Source: Echinicola marina
GTDB taxonomy: Bacteria; Bacteroidota; Bacteroidia; Cytophagales; Cyclobacteriaceae
DNA: 64,000 bases
Reading direction: 5' to 3'
Assembly (NCBI RefSeq): GCF_020463795.1
Contig: NZ_CP080025.1
Location: 1,925,001-1,989,000 of the forward strand
The notes under the pieces were generated by a model, which was not told where the DNA came from, made no database searches, and saw only the letters and a program-made list of their open reading frames with translations. How positions within the stretch are numbered: the stretch's first letter is position 1; each line of letters starts with the position of its first letter. Shown here one piece after another: positions 50,351 through 59,005 of the stretch. The position numbers and the translations under genes were made by a program.

Positions 50351-51856
50351 TTATTTTATATAATCCTTCAATTCACATTCTTCTAAGCCTTTAATGCCTT
50401 TGATGACAGCTTTGGCATTGTATTCTGCTCCTTCGAGGATGGTATGCGTATGATCAGAATCATTAAAGAAATGTTCCTTTACATATTGCTCGCCTAGGTC
50501 ATCATATCCATCGGAGATGATTTTATTTAAATCGATAAAATAGGCTTCCCGGGCTGATGCGGCTTGTTTGGCCCATAGTCCATAGCTATTATCGGCGCGG
50601 TTTATCTTTCCCTCTTTCCAGCTGTTTCTAGGGATCAGTGAGCAGACGATAGGGGTCGCTCCTGCCGCTTTGGTTTCCGTAATGATCTTTTTAAGGTACT
50701 GCCCATAAGAAAATACGGTTTCATATTGTTTGGTGATGGGATTGTAAATTTCCTCAGCTTCGGTGCCTGCGCTTCTGATGGTCCCCCTGGCTCGGTGGCT
50801 GTCATCTAATGGGCTGCTGTCATTATGGCCAAACTGCATGATGACATAATCACCCGGTTCCAATTTTTCTCGTACCTTTTCCCAAAGTCCATAGGTCTGG
50901 AAAGTCCGGCTACTGGTGCCTCCTAGGGCATGGTTTTGGACTTTAATTTGATCCTGGTCAAAGTATTGTGCCATATAGTCTCCCCAGCCCCAAAGGCCGC
51001 CGGCACCATCGCCCTGGCCATTTTTGACCGTGCTGTCCCCAATTAGGAAAAGGGTTGGTTTATCTTTTTTAAGGTAGGATTTTAGATTGCAATCCTCCAG
51101 TCCCTTTAATCCTTGGACTACTGACCAAGCATTGATCCTTGCTCCAGCCTCATTGGTATGGGTATGGTCCCTTTCAAAAAGGGCCTTGACCACATTGGGT
51201 CCCCATTGGTCATACTGGTCTGCTACAATACTGTTCAGGTCTATAAAGGCTGCTCCTGTCTTTCTGGCAATTTCCTTGGCCCATTTGCCATAATCTTGAT
51301 GAGCCCTTTCTACTTCGCCATCTTGGAATTTGTTCCTAGGGATCATAGAACATATGATTGGAGTGGCTCCTTTGGCTTTGGCTTCAGTTACAAATTTTTT
51401 CAGGTACCATCCATAGGTATGAACGGTTTCTACCGTACCGTCAGGCCAAGTGAGGTTGACCGTTTCGTCCCCAGTGCCACGCAGCACCCCTCGATAGCCT
51501 GCACGTGTGGTGTCCGGCTTACTGCCCTCATTATGGCCGAACTGCATCATCACAAAATCTCCTGGCTTAAGGTCATCTAAAACCCGCTGCCAACGGCCTT
51601 CCTTTACAAAGGTCCTGGTACTTCTGCCAGCCATGGCCTGATTGCTCACCTCTAGTCTAGTGCTGTCAAAGAAGTCATCAATGAAGGTTCCCCAGCCCCA
51701 TTGTCCTGGCCCACCATCTCCTCGGCTATTACGTACTGTGCTATCACCAATAATATACAGGCTGGCTTTTTCTTCTTTTTGAATAAGCGCTGTCATGGTC
51801 AGTAAGAAGACTGGAAAGAGTAGAATAAGATAGTGTTTTCTGTTTTTTAACATCAT
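50351..51856 (-). CDS. Tandem CE12 rhamnogalacturonan acetylesterase
   Basis: A 501-residue exported protein with a signal anchor at about 8-25. It carries two complete SGNH hydrolase domains of about 235 residues each. Domain 1 has YIIGDSTV (Ser39), AMAGRSTRTF, MQFGHNE and DHTHTN; domain 2 has FLIGDSTV (about Ser274), ALGGTSSRTF, MQFGHND and DHTHT. Both keep the catalytic Ser, Gly, Asn and Asp-X-X-His blocks, so both may be active. CE12 enzymes remove acetyl groups from rhamnogalacturonan or related pectin. It diverges from a GH105 gene across an operator-like inverted repeat. Confidence 0.92.
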   Translation of the reverse strand: MMLKNRKHYLILLFPVFLLTMTALIQKEEKASLYIIGDSTVRNSRGDGGPGQWGWGTFIDDFFDSTRLEVSNQAMAGRSTRTFVKEGRWQRVLDDLKPGDFVMMQFGHNEGSKPDTTRAGYRGVLRGTGDETVNLTWPDGTVETVHTYGWYLKKFVTEAKAKGATPIICSMIPRNKFQDGEVERAHQDYGKWAKEIARKTGAAFIDLNSIVADQYDQWGPNVVKALFERDHTHTNEAGARINAWSVVQGLKGLEDCNLKSYLKKDKPTLFLIGDSTVKNGQGDGAGGLWGWGDYMAQYFDQDQIKVQNHALGGTSSRTFQTYGLWEKVREKLEPGDYVIMQFGHNDSSPLDDSHRARGTIRSAGTEAEEIYNPITKQYETVFSYGQYLKKIITETKAAGATPIVCSLIPRNSWKEGKINRADNSYGLWAKQAASAREAYFIDLNKIISDGYDDLGEQYVKEHFFNDSDHTHTILEGAEYNAKAVIKGIKGLEECELKDYIK

Positions 51857-51940
51857 TAAATAGATCTGAAATATGTTTTACTGTTGCTTTATTCATTACT
51901 GAATAAGTAGGCGCAATAAAAGATTAAATCTAATTATCCT

Positions 51941-52000
51941 GACCAAGAAAGCTGTGCTGTAGTATATGGCTTTTAATTCCAAGCCCTACAGTACAGCATA
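51941..52000. promoter_or_regulatory. Divergent operator-like inverted repeat between CE12 and GH105
   Basis: GCTGTGCTGTAG (51951-51962) and CTACAGTACAGC (51986-51997) pair at 11 of 12 positions and enclose GGCTT/AAGCC inner arms. The right arm contains ACAGTAC, the core of the boxes at 7294 and 16423. On the minus strand GGTCAG lies next to it. It could control both genes. Confidence 0.5.
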
Positions 52001-52075
52001 GTAAATTCTTCTGAAAAACTAATTTTATGTTTTTAATTCGATAATTTACTAAACGGAAAATTTATTGCTGATTAT

Positions 52076-53458
52076 ATGAAAATCCAAAATACCCTTTTTA
52101 AAGCTGGATTATTGGGGATGATAAGTTTGGTGCTTGCCTGTTCTCCTCAAGGTCCGAAGGAAGAAGTGAAAACTGAAGAAAAAATTACGGATACCAATAC
52201 TCCTTTGCACCTTTTACAGCCGGATTATCCTGTGCCTTATGGTTTTCCTAAGGAATCAGAGGTCAAAGTCGTCATAGACCGTGTAAGGGACTATCTTGCA
52301 AGTACTACACCAGCAGAAATTCTAAGCGGCAAGGATGGTGAAGTCATTACGGATTTTACTAAAGTGGATGAGGAATCTGTTTTAAAGCAGGGTGATTTTA
52401 GGTTATTGAGTTATGAATGGGGAGTGACCTATTCTGCCATGCTTTTGGCCGGAGAGGTGACTGGAGATGAAGCTTATACCAACTATACCAAAGAGCGTGT
52501 GAAGTTTATTGCTGATCTGTATCCACATTTCCAAAAAGTACCGGGCAAGGAGCATGCTTTGCATTCTGTGCTTTATCCAGGGGCATTGGATGATGCGGGG
52601 GCGCTTTGTGCGGCCTTTATCAAAACTGACCGAAGTGGAGTAGATGCCAATGTGCGGCCTGTGATTGAAAATTTCATGGATTATATCATGAACAAGCAGT
52701 TTAGGTTAGAGGATGGTACCTTGGCCAGAAATCGACCATTAAAAAACACCCTATGGCTGGATGATATGTACATGAGCTTACCCGCTATTATTCAAATGGG
52801 TAAATACACGGGAGAGCAAAAGTACTTTGACGAGGCCGTAAGACAGATAAAGCTTTTCTCCGAGCGCATGTTCAATGAGGAAAAAGGTCTTTATATGCAT
52901 GGCTGGGTGCAGGGGATGGATGTACATCCTCAGTTCCATTGGGGCAGGGCCAATGGCTGGGCCATTTTGACCAAGGTTGAAGTATTGGATGCCTTGCCTG
53001 AAGATCATCCGGGAAGGCCTATGGTCATGGATTTATTGAAAAAGCATATCAGAGGATTGGCCAAGTTACAGTCTGGTTCAGGATTTTGGCATCAGCTTTT
53101 GGATCAAAATGATTCTTATCTGGAGACTTCTGCAACCGCCATTTATACCTATTGTATTGCCAAGGCGATCAATGAGGGGTGGATTGATGATCAAGCCCAT
53201 GCACCTATGACCTTATTAGCTTGGAATGCAGTCAGTACTAAAGTCAATGATCAAGGTCAAGTGGAGGGAACTTGTGTCGGTACTGGAATGGGATTCGACC
53301 CTGCTTTCTATTATCACCGTCCGATCAATCCTTATGCAGCCCATGGTTACGGGCCGGTTATCGCGGCAGGTGCAGAGGTAATCAGAATGCTTCAAATGCA
53401 TGATTTTGAAATCAATGATAGTTCGGTGCAGCTATTGGATTCATCTTCAAAAGACTAA
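52076..53458 (+). CDS. GH105-type unsaturated glucuronyl/galacturonyl hydrolase lipoprotein
   Basis: A 460-residue lipoprotein (lipobox VLAC, Cys22) with an (alpha/alpha)6 barrel. The GH105 motif TLWLDDMYMSLPAIIQMG holds the likely catalytic Asp229. Other family parts are MHGWVQGMDVHPQFHWGRANGW, split here as HGWVQGMD and FHWGRANGW, and SGFWHQLLDQNDSYLETSATAI. Compared with the gene at 35812 it has a longer N-terminus and is lipid anchored, so it likely acts in the periplasm or at the outer membrane on unsaturated products of lyases. It is divergent from the CE12 gene and ends at a terminator. Confidence 0.9.
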   Translation: MKIQNTLFKAGLLGMISLVLACSPQGPKEEVKTEEKITDTNTPLHLLQPDYPVPYGFPKESEVKVVIDRVRDYLASTTPAEILSGKDGEVITDFTKVDEESVLKQGDFRLLSYEWGVTYSAMLLAGEVTGDEAYTNYTKERVKFIADLYPHFQKVPGKEHALHSVLYPGALDDAGALCAAFIKTDRSGVDANVRPVIENFMDYIMNKQFRLEDGTLARNRPLKNTLWLDDMYMSLPAIIQMGKYTGEQKYFDEAVRQIKLFSERMFNEEKGLYMHGWVQGMDVHPQFHWGRANGWAILTKVEVLDALPEDHPGRPMVMDLLKKHIRGLAKLQSGSGFWHQLLDQNDSYLETSATAIYTYCIAKAINEGWIDDQAHAPMTLLAWNAVSTKVNDQGQVEGTCVGTGMGFDPAFYYHRPINPYAAHGYGPVIAAGAEVIRMLQMHDFEINDSSVQLLDSSSKD

Positions 53459-53470
53459 GATTAGATTTGG

Positions 53471-53513
53471 AAACCACAAAGGCTGATTCATCAATAAGCC
53501 TTTGTGGTTTTAG
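53471..53513 (+). terminator. Rho-independent terminator after GH105
   Basis: A 14-base perfect stem AAACCACAAAGGCT pairs with AGCCTTTGTGGTTT around a 12-base loop, ending in T-rich DNA. It lies 12 bp behind the stop codon. The following ~300 bp up to the sigma-factor gene is AT-rich with TATTTTTG at 53713-53720 as a candidate -7 element and no gene. Confidence 0.88.
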
Positions 53514-53817
53514 TTTATATCATACTTAATTTTTCTAACTCAATTCTACATTGATTTTTTATTGTTCAAGATTGAAGAAAGATTTTTAAAGACAAAAAAT
53601 GCAATTATAACTAATTAGTTAAAGCTTTTGTTTAGGCTTTATATGTGATTTATTATTTGGTTGAATTAAGTTTTTGCATTTGTTTTTACTTATAATTTTT
53701 GTCGTTGTAAATTATTTTTGTTCTTTTACTAATCTCCATTATTATTTTGATACACCATAGATAGCTTTTGCTTCTTAGGGTAAAGTGTTAAAAAAATGGA
53801 GGACTGATGATAACCCT

Positions 53818-54477
53818 ATGCTAAGTTCCCTGACCAATAAAGAGCTATTATTCCGTATATCAGCTAATGCTGACAAGCGAGCTTTTGGCGAACTATTTAA
53901 GAGGTACCATTCCAAACTGATTTCTTTTGCACTTTGCTATATGCCTAATTTTGAGGAGGCAGAAGATGTTGTTTCAGATGTTTTTGTAAAACTTTTAAAG
54001 AAGCGTGATTCATTAAGTGATATAGAGAATTTTGAGGGATATATTTATTTTTCCGTAAAAAACCAGTGCCTAAATCAGGTCAAAAGAAACCAAAGAAAAA
54101 ATCAGCTTTTTTCTATAATTGATTTTGATGATATCAAGACGGGGGAGTATGTACAGCCTTTGGATGAAATGTTGACCAAGGAGCTCAGAAATATCATCAC
54201 AGGAATAGTGGAGAGCTTGCCCCATAAGAGAAGGTTGGTTTTTAAAATGATCAAAGATGAGGGATTGAAAATTAGTGAAGTGGCCAAGCTGCTGGATATT
54301 GCTGAAAAAACGGTGAAAAAACATCTGGAATTGGCCGTTAAGGATTTAAGACTGGGCATCAGTGATTACCTTTCCTCCAAAGACGATTCCACTAAAATTG
54401 TCCCACTTCAAAGAAATGTCCAAATGATCTGGCTTGCAATTTTTATGGCTGAAGTCGGGATTGTAGACGGTATTTGA
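53818..54477 (+). CDS. ECF RNA polymerase sigma factor (FecI-like)
   Basis: A 219-residue sigma factor from ATG 53818; an in-frame GTG at 53785 would add 11 residues, but the shorter form begins like relatives (MLSSLTNKELLFRISANADKRAFGELFKRY, region 2 start) and has GGAGG about 14 bases upstream. Region 2 includes NFEEAEDVVSDVFVKLLKKRD; region 4 includes LPHKRRLVFKMIKDEGLKISEVAKLLDIAEKTVKKHL. With FecR and an STN-bearing SusC downstream it forms a classic trans-envelope switch: glycan at the outer membrane releases the sigma factor, which activates the PUL behind it. The C-terminal ~25 residues are an extra hydrophobic tail. Confidence 0.9.
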   Translation: MLSSLTNKELLFRISANADKRAFGELFKRYHSKLISFALCYMPNFEEAEDVVSDVFVKLLKKRDSLSDIENFEGYIYFSVKNQCLNQVKRNQRKNQLFSIIDFDDIKTGEYVQPLDEMLTKELRNIITGIVESLPHKRRLVFKMIKDEGLKISEVAKLLDIAEKTVKKHLELAVKDLRLGISDYLSSKDDSTKIVPLQRNVQMIWLAIFMAEVGIVDGI

Positions 54478-54539
54478 TTTTTTTAAAAAAAACTTCTGTT
54501 TCCATTACGCCTTTTGATTTTTAGAATTGTCTTTATTAT

Positions 54540-55544
54540 GTGAGCAATGAAGAAAACCATATAGACAAGCTGTTAGCAGACTGGCTTGCTGGCAATGCCA
54601 AAGAAAAGGATAAGGAAGCCATCAAGCAATGGGCCGCTGAAAGTGAGGAGAATTTGGCCTTGCTGGAAAATTTGAAAGATGTTTGGTCAGAGAAAAGTCC
54701 TGAGCCCATTCTAGTAAATGCTGAAGAAAAGATCCATGAAATGTGGGAGGCTGGAATGCAGGAGACAGAAAGTAATAAGACTCTATGGAAAGCCGTATGG
54801 CGATATGCTGCTGCCATTTTGTTGTTGATCAGTGTATCTGGTAGCCTTTATTTTTATATGGAGTCTTCTGATCCTGAACCTACAGTAGTTGCTCATTCCA
54901 ATTATGTGATCAGAGAAAATCCATCAGGGCAAAAAACCAAACTTTTTCTCCCTGATGGATCCGTAGCCTATTTAAACAGCTCCTCCAGAATAAAATTTAT
55001 ACAAGGCTTTTCAGGTAATGAGCGGAGGATACTCTTATCAGGGGAGGCCTATTTTGAAGTCGCTAAAAATAAAGAAAAGCCCTTTGTGGTAGAAAGTCAA
55101 GGATTGGAAACGGTGGCCTTGGGGACGGCTTTTAATGTGAATGCTTATCCTGGGCAGGATGAATTGAGCGTGTCCTTGGTCGAAGGAAAAGTAGAGATCC
55201 GTCAATTAGGCAACCAGGGGGATCGTTTGATACTCAGTCCAGGAAGGGAGGCCAGTTTGATACAGTCTACCAATGAAGTACTTGAAAGGTCTTTTGATCC
55301 GATGGCCATTATTGGTTGGAAAGATGGCAAGCTTGTCTTTAGCAATGCGGCCTTTGATCAGGTGAAAATAAAGCTGGAAAGGTGGTTTGGGGTGAAAATT
55401 GAGGTGCGGGGAGATATTCCTCAAGACTGGCATGTAAGTACTATTTACGAAGGACAAAACTTGAAAAATATATTAACTGATTTACAATATGCTAAAAATT
55501 TTGCCTATGAGATAAAAGGAGACAACATTACCATAAGATTTTAA
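54540..55544 (+). CDS. FecR-family anti-sigma factor
   Basis: A 334-residue inner-membrane regulator. No ATG fits the start, and GTG 54540 gives MSNEENHIDKLLADWL, typical for the family. A cytoplasmic N-terminal part (1-85) is followed by one transmembrane helix (about 88-105, AAAILLLISVSGSLYFY), a FecR domain (about 120-220; TKLFLPDGSVAYLNSSSRI, GEAYFEVAKNKEKPFVV, LGTAFNVNAY) and a C-terminal DUF4974-like part (265-334; FSNAAFDQVKIKLERWFGV). It should hold the sigma factor inactive until it receives the signal from the STN domain of the SusC encoded next. The gap to the sigma gene is 62 bp. Confidence 0.92.
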   Translation: MSNEENHIDKLLADWLAGNAKEKDKEAIKQWAAESEENLALLENLKDVWSEKSPEPILVNAEEKIHEMWEAGMQETESNKTLWKAVWRYAAAILLLISVSGSLYFYMESSDPEPTVVAHSNYVIRENPSGQKTKLFLPDGSVAYLNSSSRIKFIQGFSGNERRILLSGEAYFEVAKNKEKPFVVESQGLETVALGTAFNVNAYPGQDELSVSLVEGKVEIRQLGNQGDRLILSPGREASLIQSTNEVLERSFDPMAIIGWKDGKLVFSNAAFDQVKIKLERWFGVKIEVRGDIPQDWHVSTIYEGQNLKNILTDLQYAKNFAYEIKGDNITIRF

Positions 55545-55662
55545 AAAAAGAAGAATCAGTAGGATGTGACCCCACTGATTCTAAACCGGTTTAACCAAAG
55601 GTTTGGTCGCTTATTGGATAAACCTATCAAAATACTAGTCAGTACTTTAATAACCCAAAATT

Positions 55663-58600
55663 ATGAAAAATAAACCTATACTGCTAATTCTGAAAATGAC
55701 CAAATATACCTTATACGGTTTTTTGTTTCAGATGCTAATATTAAATGTGGTCTTGGCCCATAAAATTGAAGCCCAAAAAATCGACGAAGTTTATGTGAGT
55801 GTTTCCTTTGAGAACGAAAAGCTCGCCAAGGTGCTCCAAGAAATCGAAACTCAATCTGAGTTCCATTTCACGGTTCATGAAGGAGAGTCCTACTTGAAGA
55901 AAAAGGTTGCACTTTCTTCACCAAGAATATCCATTGAAGATGCTTTAAAGGATATCAGTCGACAAACTGGATTGTCCTTTCAACAGGTGAATAATAATAT
56001 ATCCATTAGGCCTTCCCGTTCAGAAGACCTTCCATTATCAAGTGGAAGTGTTTTTTTTAAGGAAATCACAGGAACTGTCCTTGACGAAATTGGAGAGCCC
56101 ATTCCGGGAGCTACCGTTCAGGTAGAAGGTACCACTAAGGGGACTGTGACGGATATTGATGGGAAATATAGTATTGATGTAGATCAGGGAGCTGTTTTGA
56201 TATTCAGCTTTATAGGGTATGAAAAGCAGGTGGTAGAGGTAGCAGCCCAAACGAGGATTAATATATCGATGGCCTTGGATACGAGGTCTTTGGAAGAAGT
56301 GGTAGTCATCGGATATGGAAAAGCCCGAAAAAAAGATCTGACAGGAGGTTTGTCCGTAGTAGACAAGGAGAAGTTGAACATGGTTTCAAGTAATAATCTT
56401 ATGGACCGGCTAACCGGGCAGGTAGCTGGCTTAAATATTACCACTTCCAATGCCGCTCCAGGACAGGATCAGAGTATCCTTATTCGTGGACAAAACTCCC
56501 TTTCTGCCAATAATGACCCCCTTATAGTTCTTGACGGAATTCCTTACAGCGGATCCTTGGCTGATCTTGATCCTAATATTATTGATAATCTTTCTGTATT
56601 GAAAGATGCTTCGGCGGTGGCCATATATGGGGCCCGTGGCTCCAATGGAGTTATTCTTATCCAGACCAAAAGAGGTTTTGAAGATAAGCCCCAGGTCACC
56701 TACAGAGGTCAGTTTGGCATGGCTGAACCAATGCAGCGGATAAACGTCATGGGGCCAAACGAATTCATACGACTAAAGCAGGATATAGGTCGACTCAGGA
56801 ATGGATATACAGGGGATCAGCTCGACCCAATTGCAGGAGATATCATCAGTATCAGTGAACGGGAAAACTATGCCAAAGGTATCACGCACAACTGGCAGGA
56901 TTATATATTTCAGAGGGGATATATTATGGACAATCAGGTGAGTGTTTCAGGAGGGACGGCTAATACAAAGTACCTGGCGGCGATTTCTAACCTAGACCAA
57001 GAGGGAGTAGTATATAATTCCAAACTCAAGCGTACCAATATCTCTGCCAATATAGACCAGGTATTTAATAAGTGGCTTACTATTGGAGTAGGAAGCCAGT
57101 TCATTCAAAAGGAGACTGGGGGAGTCACCCCCAACATTGAGCATGCGATCAAGCAAAGCCCTTATGGGAAGTATAAGGATGAGTCGGGCTATTACATTAC
57201 TGAGCCAATGGAGTATTCCCTGATTACCAACCCTATGATTAACGTCAACGCAGATCAAGATGTGACCAGTCGAAACTTTTTTCTTAGTGCTTATGCCAAT
57301 GTTTTATTGCCTGTTAAAGGATTATCTTTCCGGACTAATTACGGATACAACTATCGTAGCGGTTTTTCCGGAATATATTATGGCCGCGATACTTTTACTG
57401 GGAGGGAGCAGGCAGGATTGATAGGAGGAAGGGCCAGTATTTCCAATAACCATTACACAGATTATACCTGGGAGAATTTACTCCGATATGAATTTAAAAC
57501 CGATCGCCACAGCTTAGATGCAACGGGGCTATTCAGTATGCAGGAGACCATGAGTACCCGCTCTTCCCAAAGTGGAGAAGGCTTTGTGACTGACGATTCC
57601 GGTTATCATATCATGAATACCGCAGAACGCAATCAAACTATCTCATCAGGACTTTCTGAGACTTCTCTGCTATCCTATATGCTCCGCCTTAATTACGGTT
57701 ATTTAGGCAAATACATGGCTACAGTTACAGCTCGTACAGATGGTTCCTCTGTATTCGGAGAGAACAATAAATACGCTTTTTTCCCTTCAGCGGCCCTGGC
57801 TTGGCAAATTGGAGATGAAAGTTTTATAAAAGACAATACCAATTGGATAGATATGTTAAAGCTGAGAATGTCCTATGGTGCTAATGGTAACCAAGCGATT
57901 ACTGCTTATAGAACGTTGGATCGACTTTATTCCAATGTGAAATATATCTGGGGTGATGGAGGTACACCGGTGAATACTGCTTATTTGGCGGGTGACGGTA
58001 TAGGAAACCCCAATCTGAAATGGGAAACTACTTATACAGCCAATATTGGCTTGGATTTTCAACTTTTCAATTACCGATTGGAAGGTACTCTTGAGATGTA
58101 TATGTCCAATACCCACGACCTACTGATGATACGAACCGTACCCATTATGAACGGCTATAGCAGAATATGGGATAACATAGGACAGACCAGAAATAAAGGT
58201 ATTGAAATAGCTTTCAATTCGGTAAATGTCAATGATGAGGATTTTAGTTGGACTACTGATCTGAACTTTTCTTTAAACCGGGATAAGATTGTTGAGCTTA
58301 GAGGGGACAATATGGATGATATTGGAAACAACTGGTTCATAGGAAAACCTCTGAGAGTGTATTATGACTACAATATGGTAGGACTTTGGCAGCAAGGAGA
58401 TGAATATTTGTATACTGACACAGAAGAAAATCAAAGGGAAATCCAGACAGGGGCAACTCCAGGATCAGCCAAGTTGGAAGATGTGAATGGTGACGGGTAT
58501 ATCAATTCGGAAGATCGAAAGGTCATAGGTTCCAGAATGCCTGACTTTAGAATGTCTATGGGGAATAGATTCAATTACAAAAATTTTTATGCTTCATTTC

Positions 58601-58992
58601 TGTTGAATGGGGTATTTGGGGTGTGGAGAGATGACAATATGGCCAATATTGGTTCTTGGACATTCGGTATTACGAATTACGTACATGGTGCTAACTATTG
58701 GACTCCCGAAAACCCTGATGCCGATATTGTTTCGCCTGGTTATGTCAATACTTTTGGGCACGGATTTTACAAAAAGGTTTCCTACGTGCAGCTTAAGAAT
58801 ATAACCTTTGGCTATTCAATGGATTCAGAAATAGCCAAGAGGTTAGGGCTAAGCGCTATTGATGTCAACGTCAGTGTAAACAATGCCCATACCTTCTCTA
58901 ATATTAGGCAGGTACTAAATTACGACAACAGCTGGATGGCCTCCTATCCCACGGCAAGGTCTTATATGCTGGCTTTAAACCTAACTTTCTAA
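55663..58992 (+). CDS. STN-domain SusC-like TonB-dependent transducer
   Basis: A 1109-residue outer-membrane protein. After a signal segment (about 12-38) it has an STN domain (about 48-118; SFENEKLAKVLQEIETQSEF, KDISRQTGLSFQQVNNNISI), which contacts FecR. A carboxypeptidase-D-like domain (about 130-205, EITGTVLDEIGEPIPGATV), EEVVVIGYGKARKKDLTGG and a plug (ILIRGQNSLSANNDPLIVLDG, ARGSNGVILIQTKRG) follow, then the barrel ending LALNLTF. Only this SusC in the window has the STN domain, matching the sigma/FecR pair before it. SusD follows after 13 bp. Confidence 0.95.
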   Translation: MKNKPILLILKMTKYTLYGFLFQMLILNVVLAHKIEAQKIDEVYVSVSFENEKLAKVLQEIETQSEFHFTVHEGESYLKKKVALSSPRISIEDALKDISRQTGLSFQQVNNNISIRPSRSEDLPLSSGSVFFKEITGTVLDEIGEPIPGATVQVEGTTKGTVTDIDGKYSIDVDQGAVLIFSFIGYEKQVVEVAAQTRINISMALDTRSLEEVVVIGYGKARKKDLTGGLSVVDKEKLNMVSSNNLMDRLTGQVAGLNITTSNAAPGQDQSILIRGQNSLSANNDPLIVLDGIPYSGSLADLDPNIIDNLSVLKDASAVAIYGARGSNGVILIQTKRGFEDKPQVTYRGQFGMAEPMQRINVMGPNEFIRLKQDIGRLRNGYTGDQLDPIAGDIISISERENYAKGITHNWQDYIFQRGYIMDNQVSVSGGTANTKYLAAISNLDQEGVVYNSKLKRTNISANIDQVFNKWLTIGVGSQFIQKETGGVTPNIEHAIKQSPYGKYKDESGYYITEPMEYSLITNPMINVNADQDVTSRNFFLSAYANVLLPVKGLSFRTNYGYNYRSGFSGIYYGRDTFTGREQAGLIGGRASISNNHYTDYTWENLLRYEFKTDRHSLDATGLFSMQETMSTRSSQSGEGFVTDDSGYHIMNTAERNQTISSGLSETSLLSYMLRLNYGYLGKYMATVTARTDGSSVFGENNKYAFFPSAALAWQIGDESFIKDNTNWIDMLKLRMSYGANGNQAITAYRTLDRLYSNVKYIWGDGGTPVNTAYLAGDGIGNPNLKWETTYTANIGLDFQLFNYRLEGTLEMYMSNTHDLLMIRTVPIMNGYSRIWDNIGQTRNKGIEIAFNSVNVNDEDFSWTTDLNFSLNRDKIVELRGDNMDDIGNNWFIGKPLRVYYDYNMVGLWQQGDEYLYTDTEENQREIQTGATPGSAKLEDVNGDGYINSEDRKVIGSRMPDFRMSMGNRFNYKNFYASFLLNGVFGVWRDDNMANIGSWTFGITNYVHGANYWTPENPDADIVSPGYVNTFGHGFYKKVSYVQLKNITFGYSMDSEIAKRLGLSAIDVNVSVNNAHTFSNIRQVLNYDNSWMASYPTARSYMLALNLTF

Positions 58993-59005
58993 ACCAAAAC
59001 AGAAT

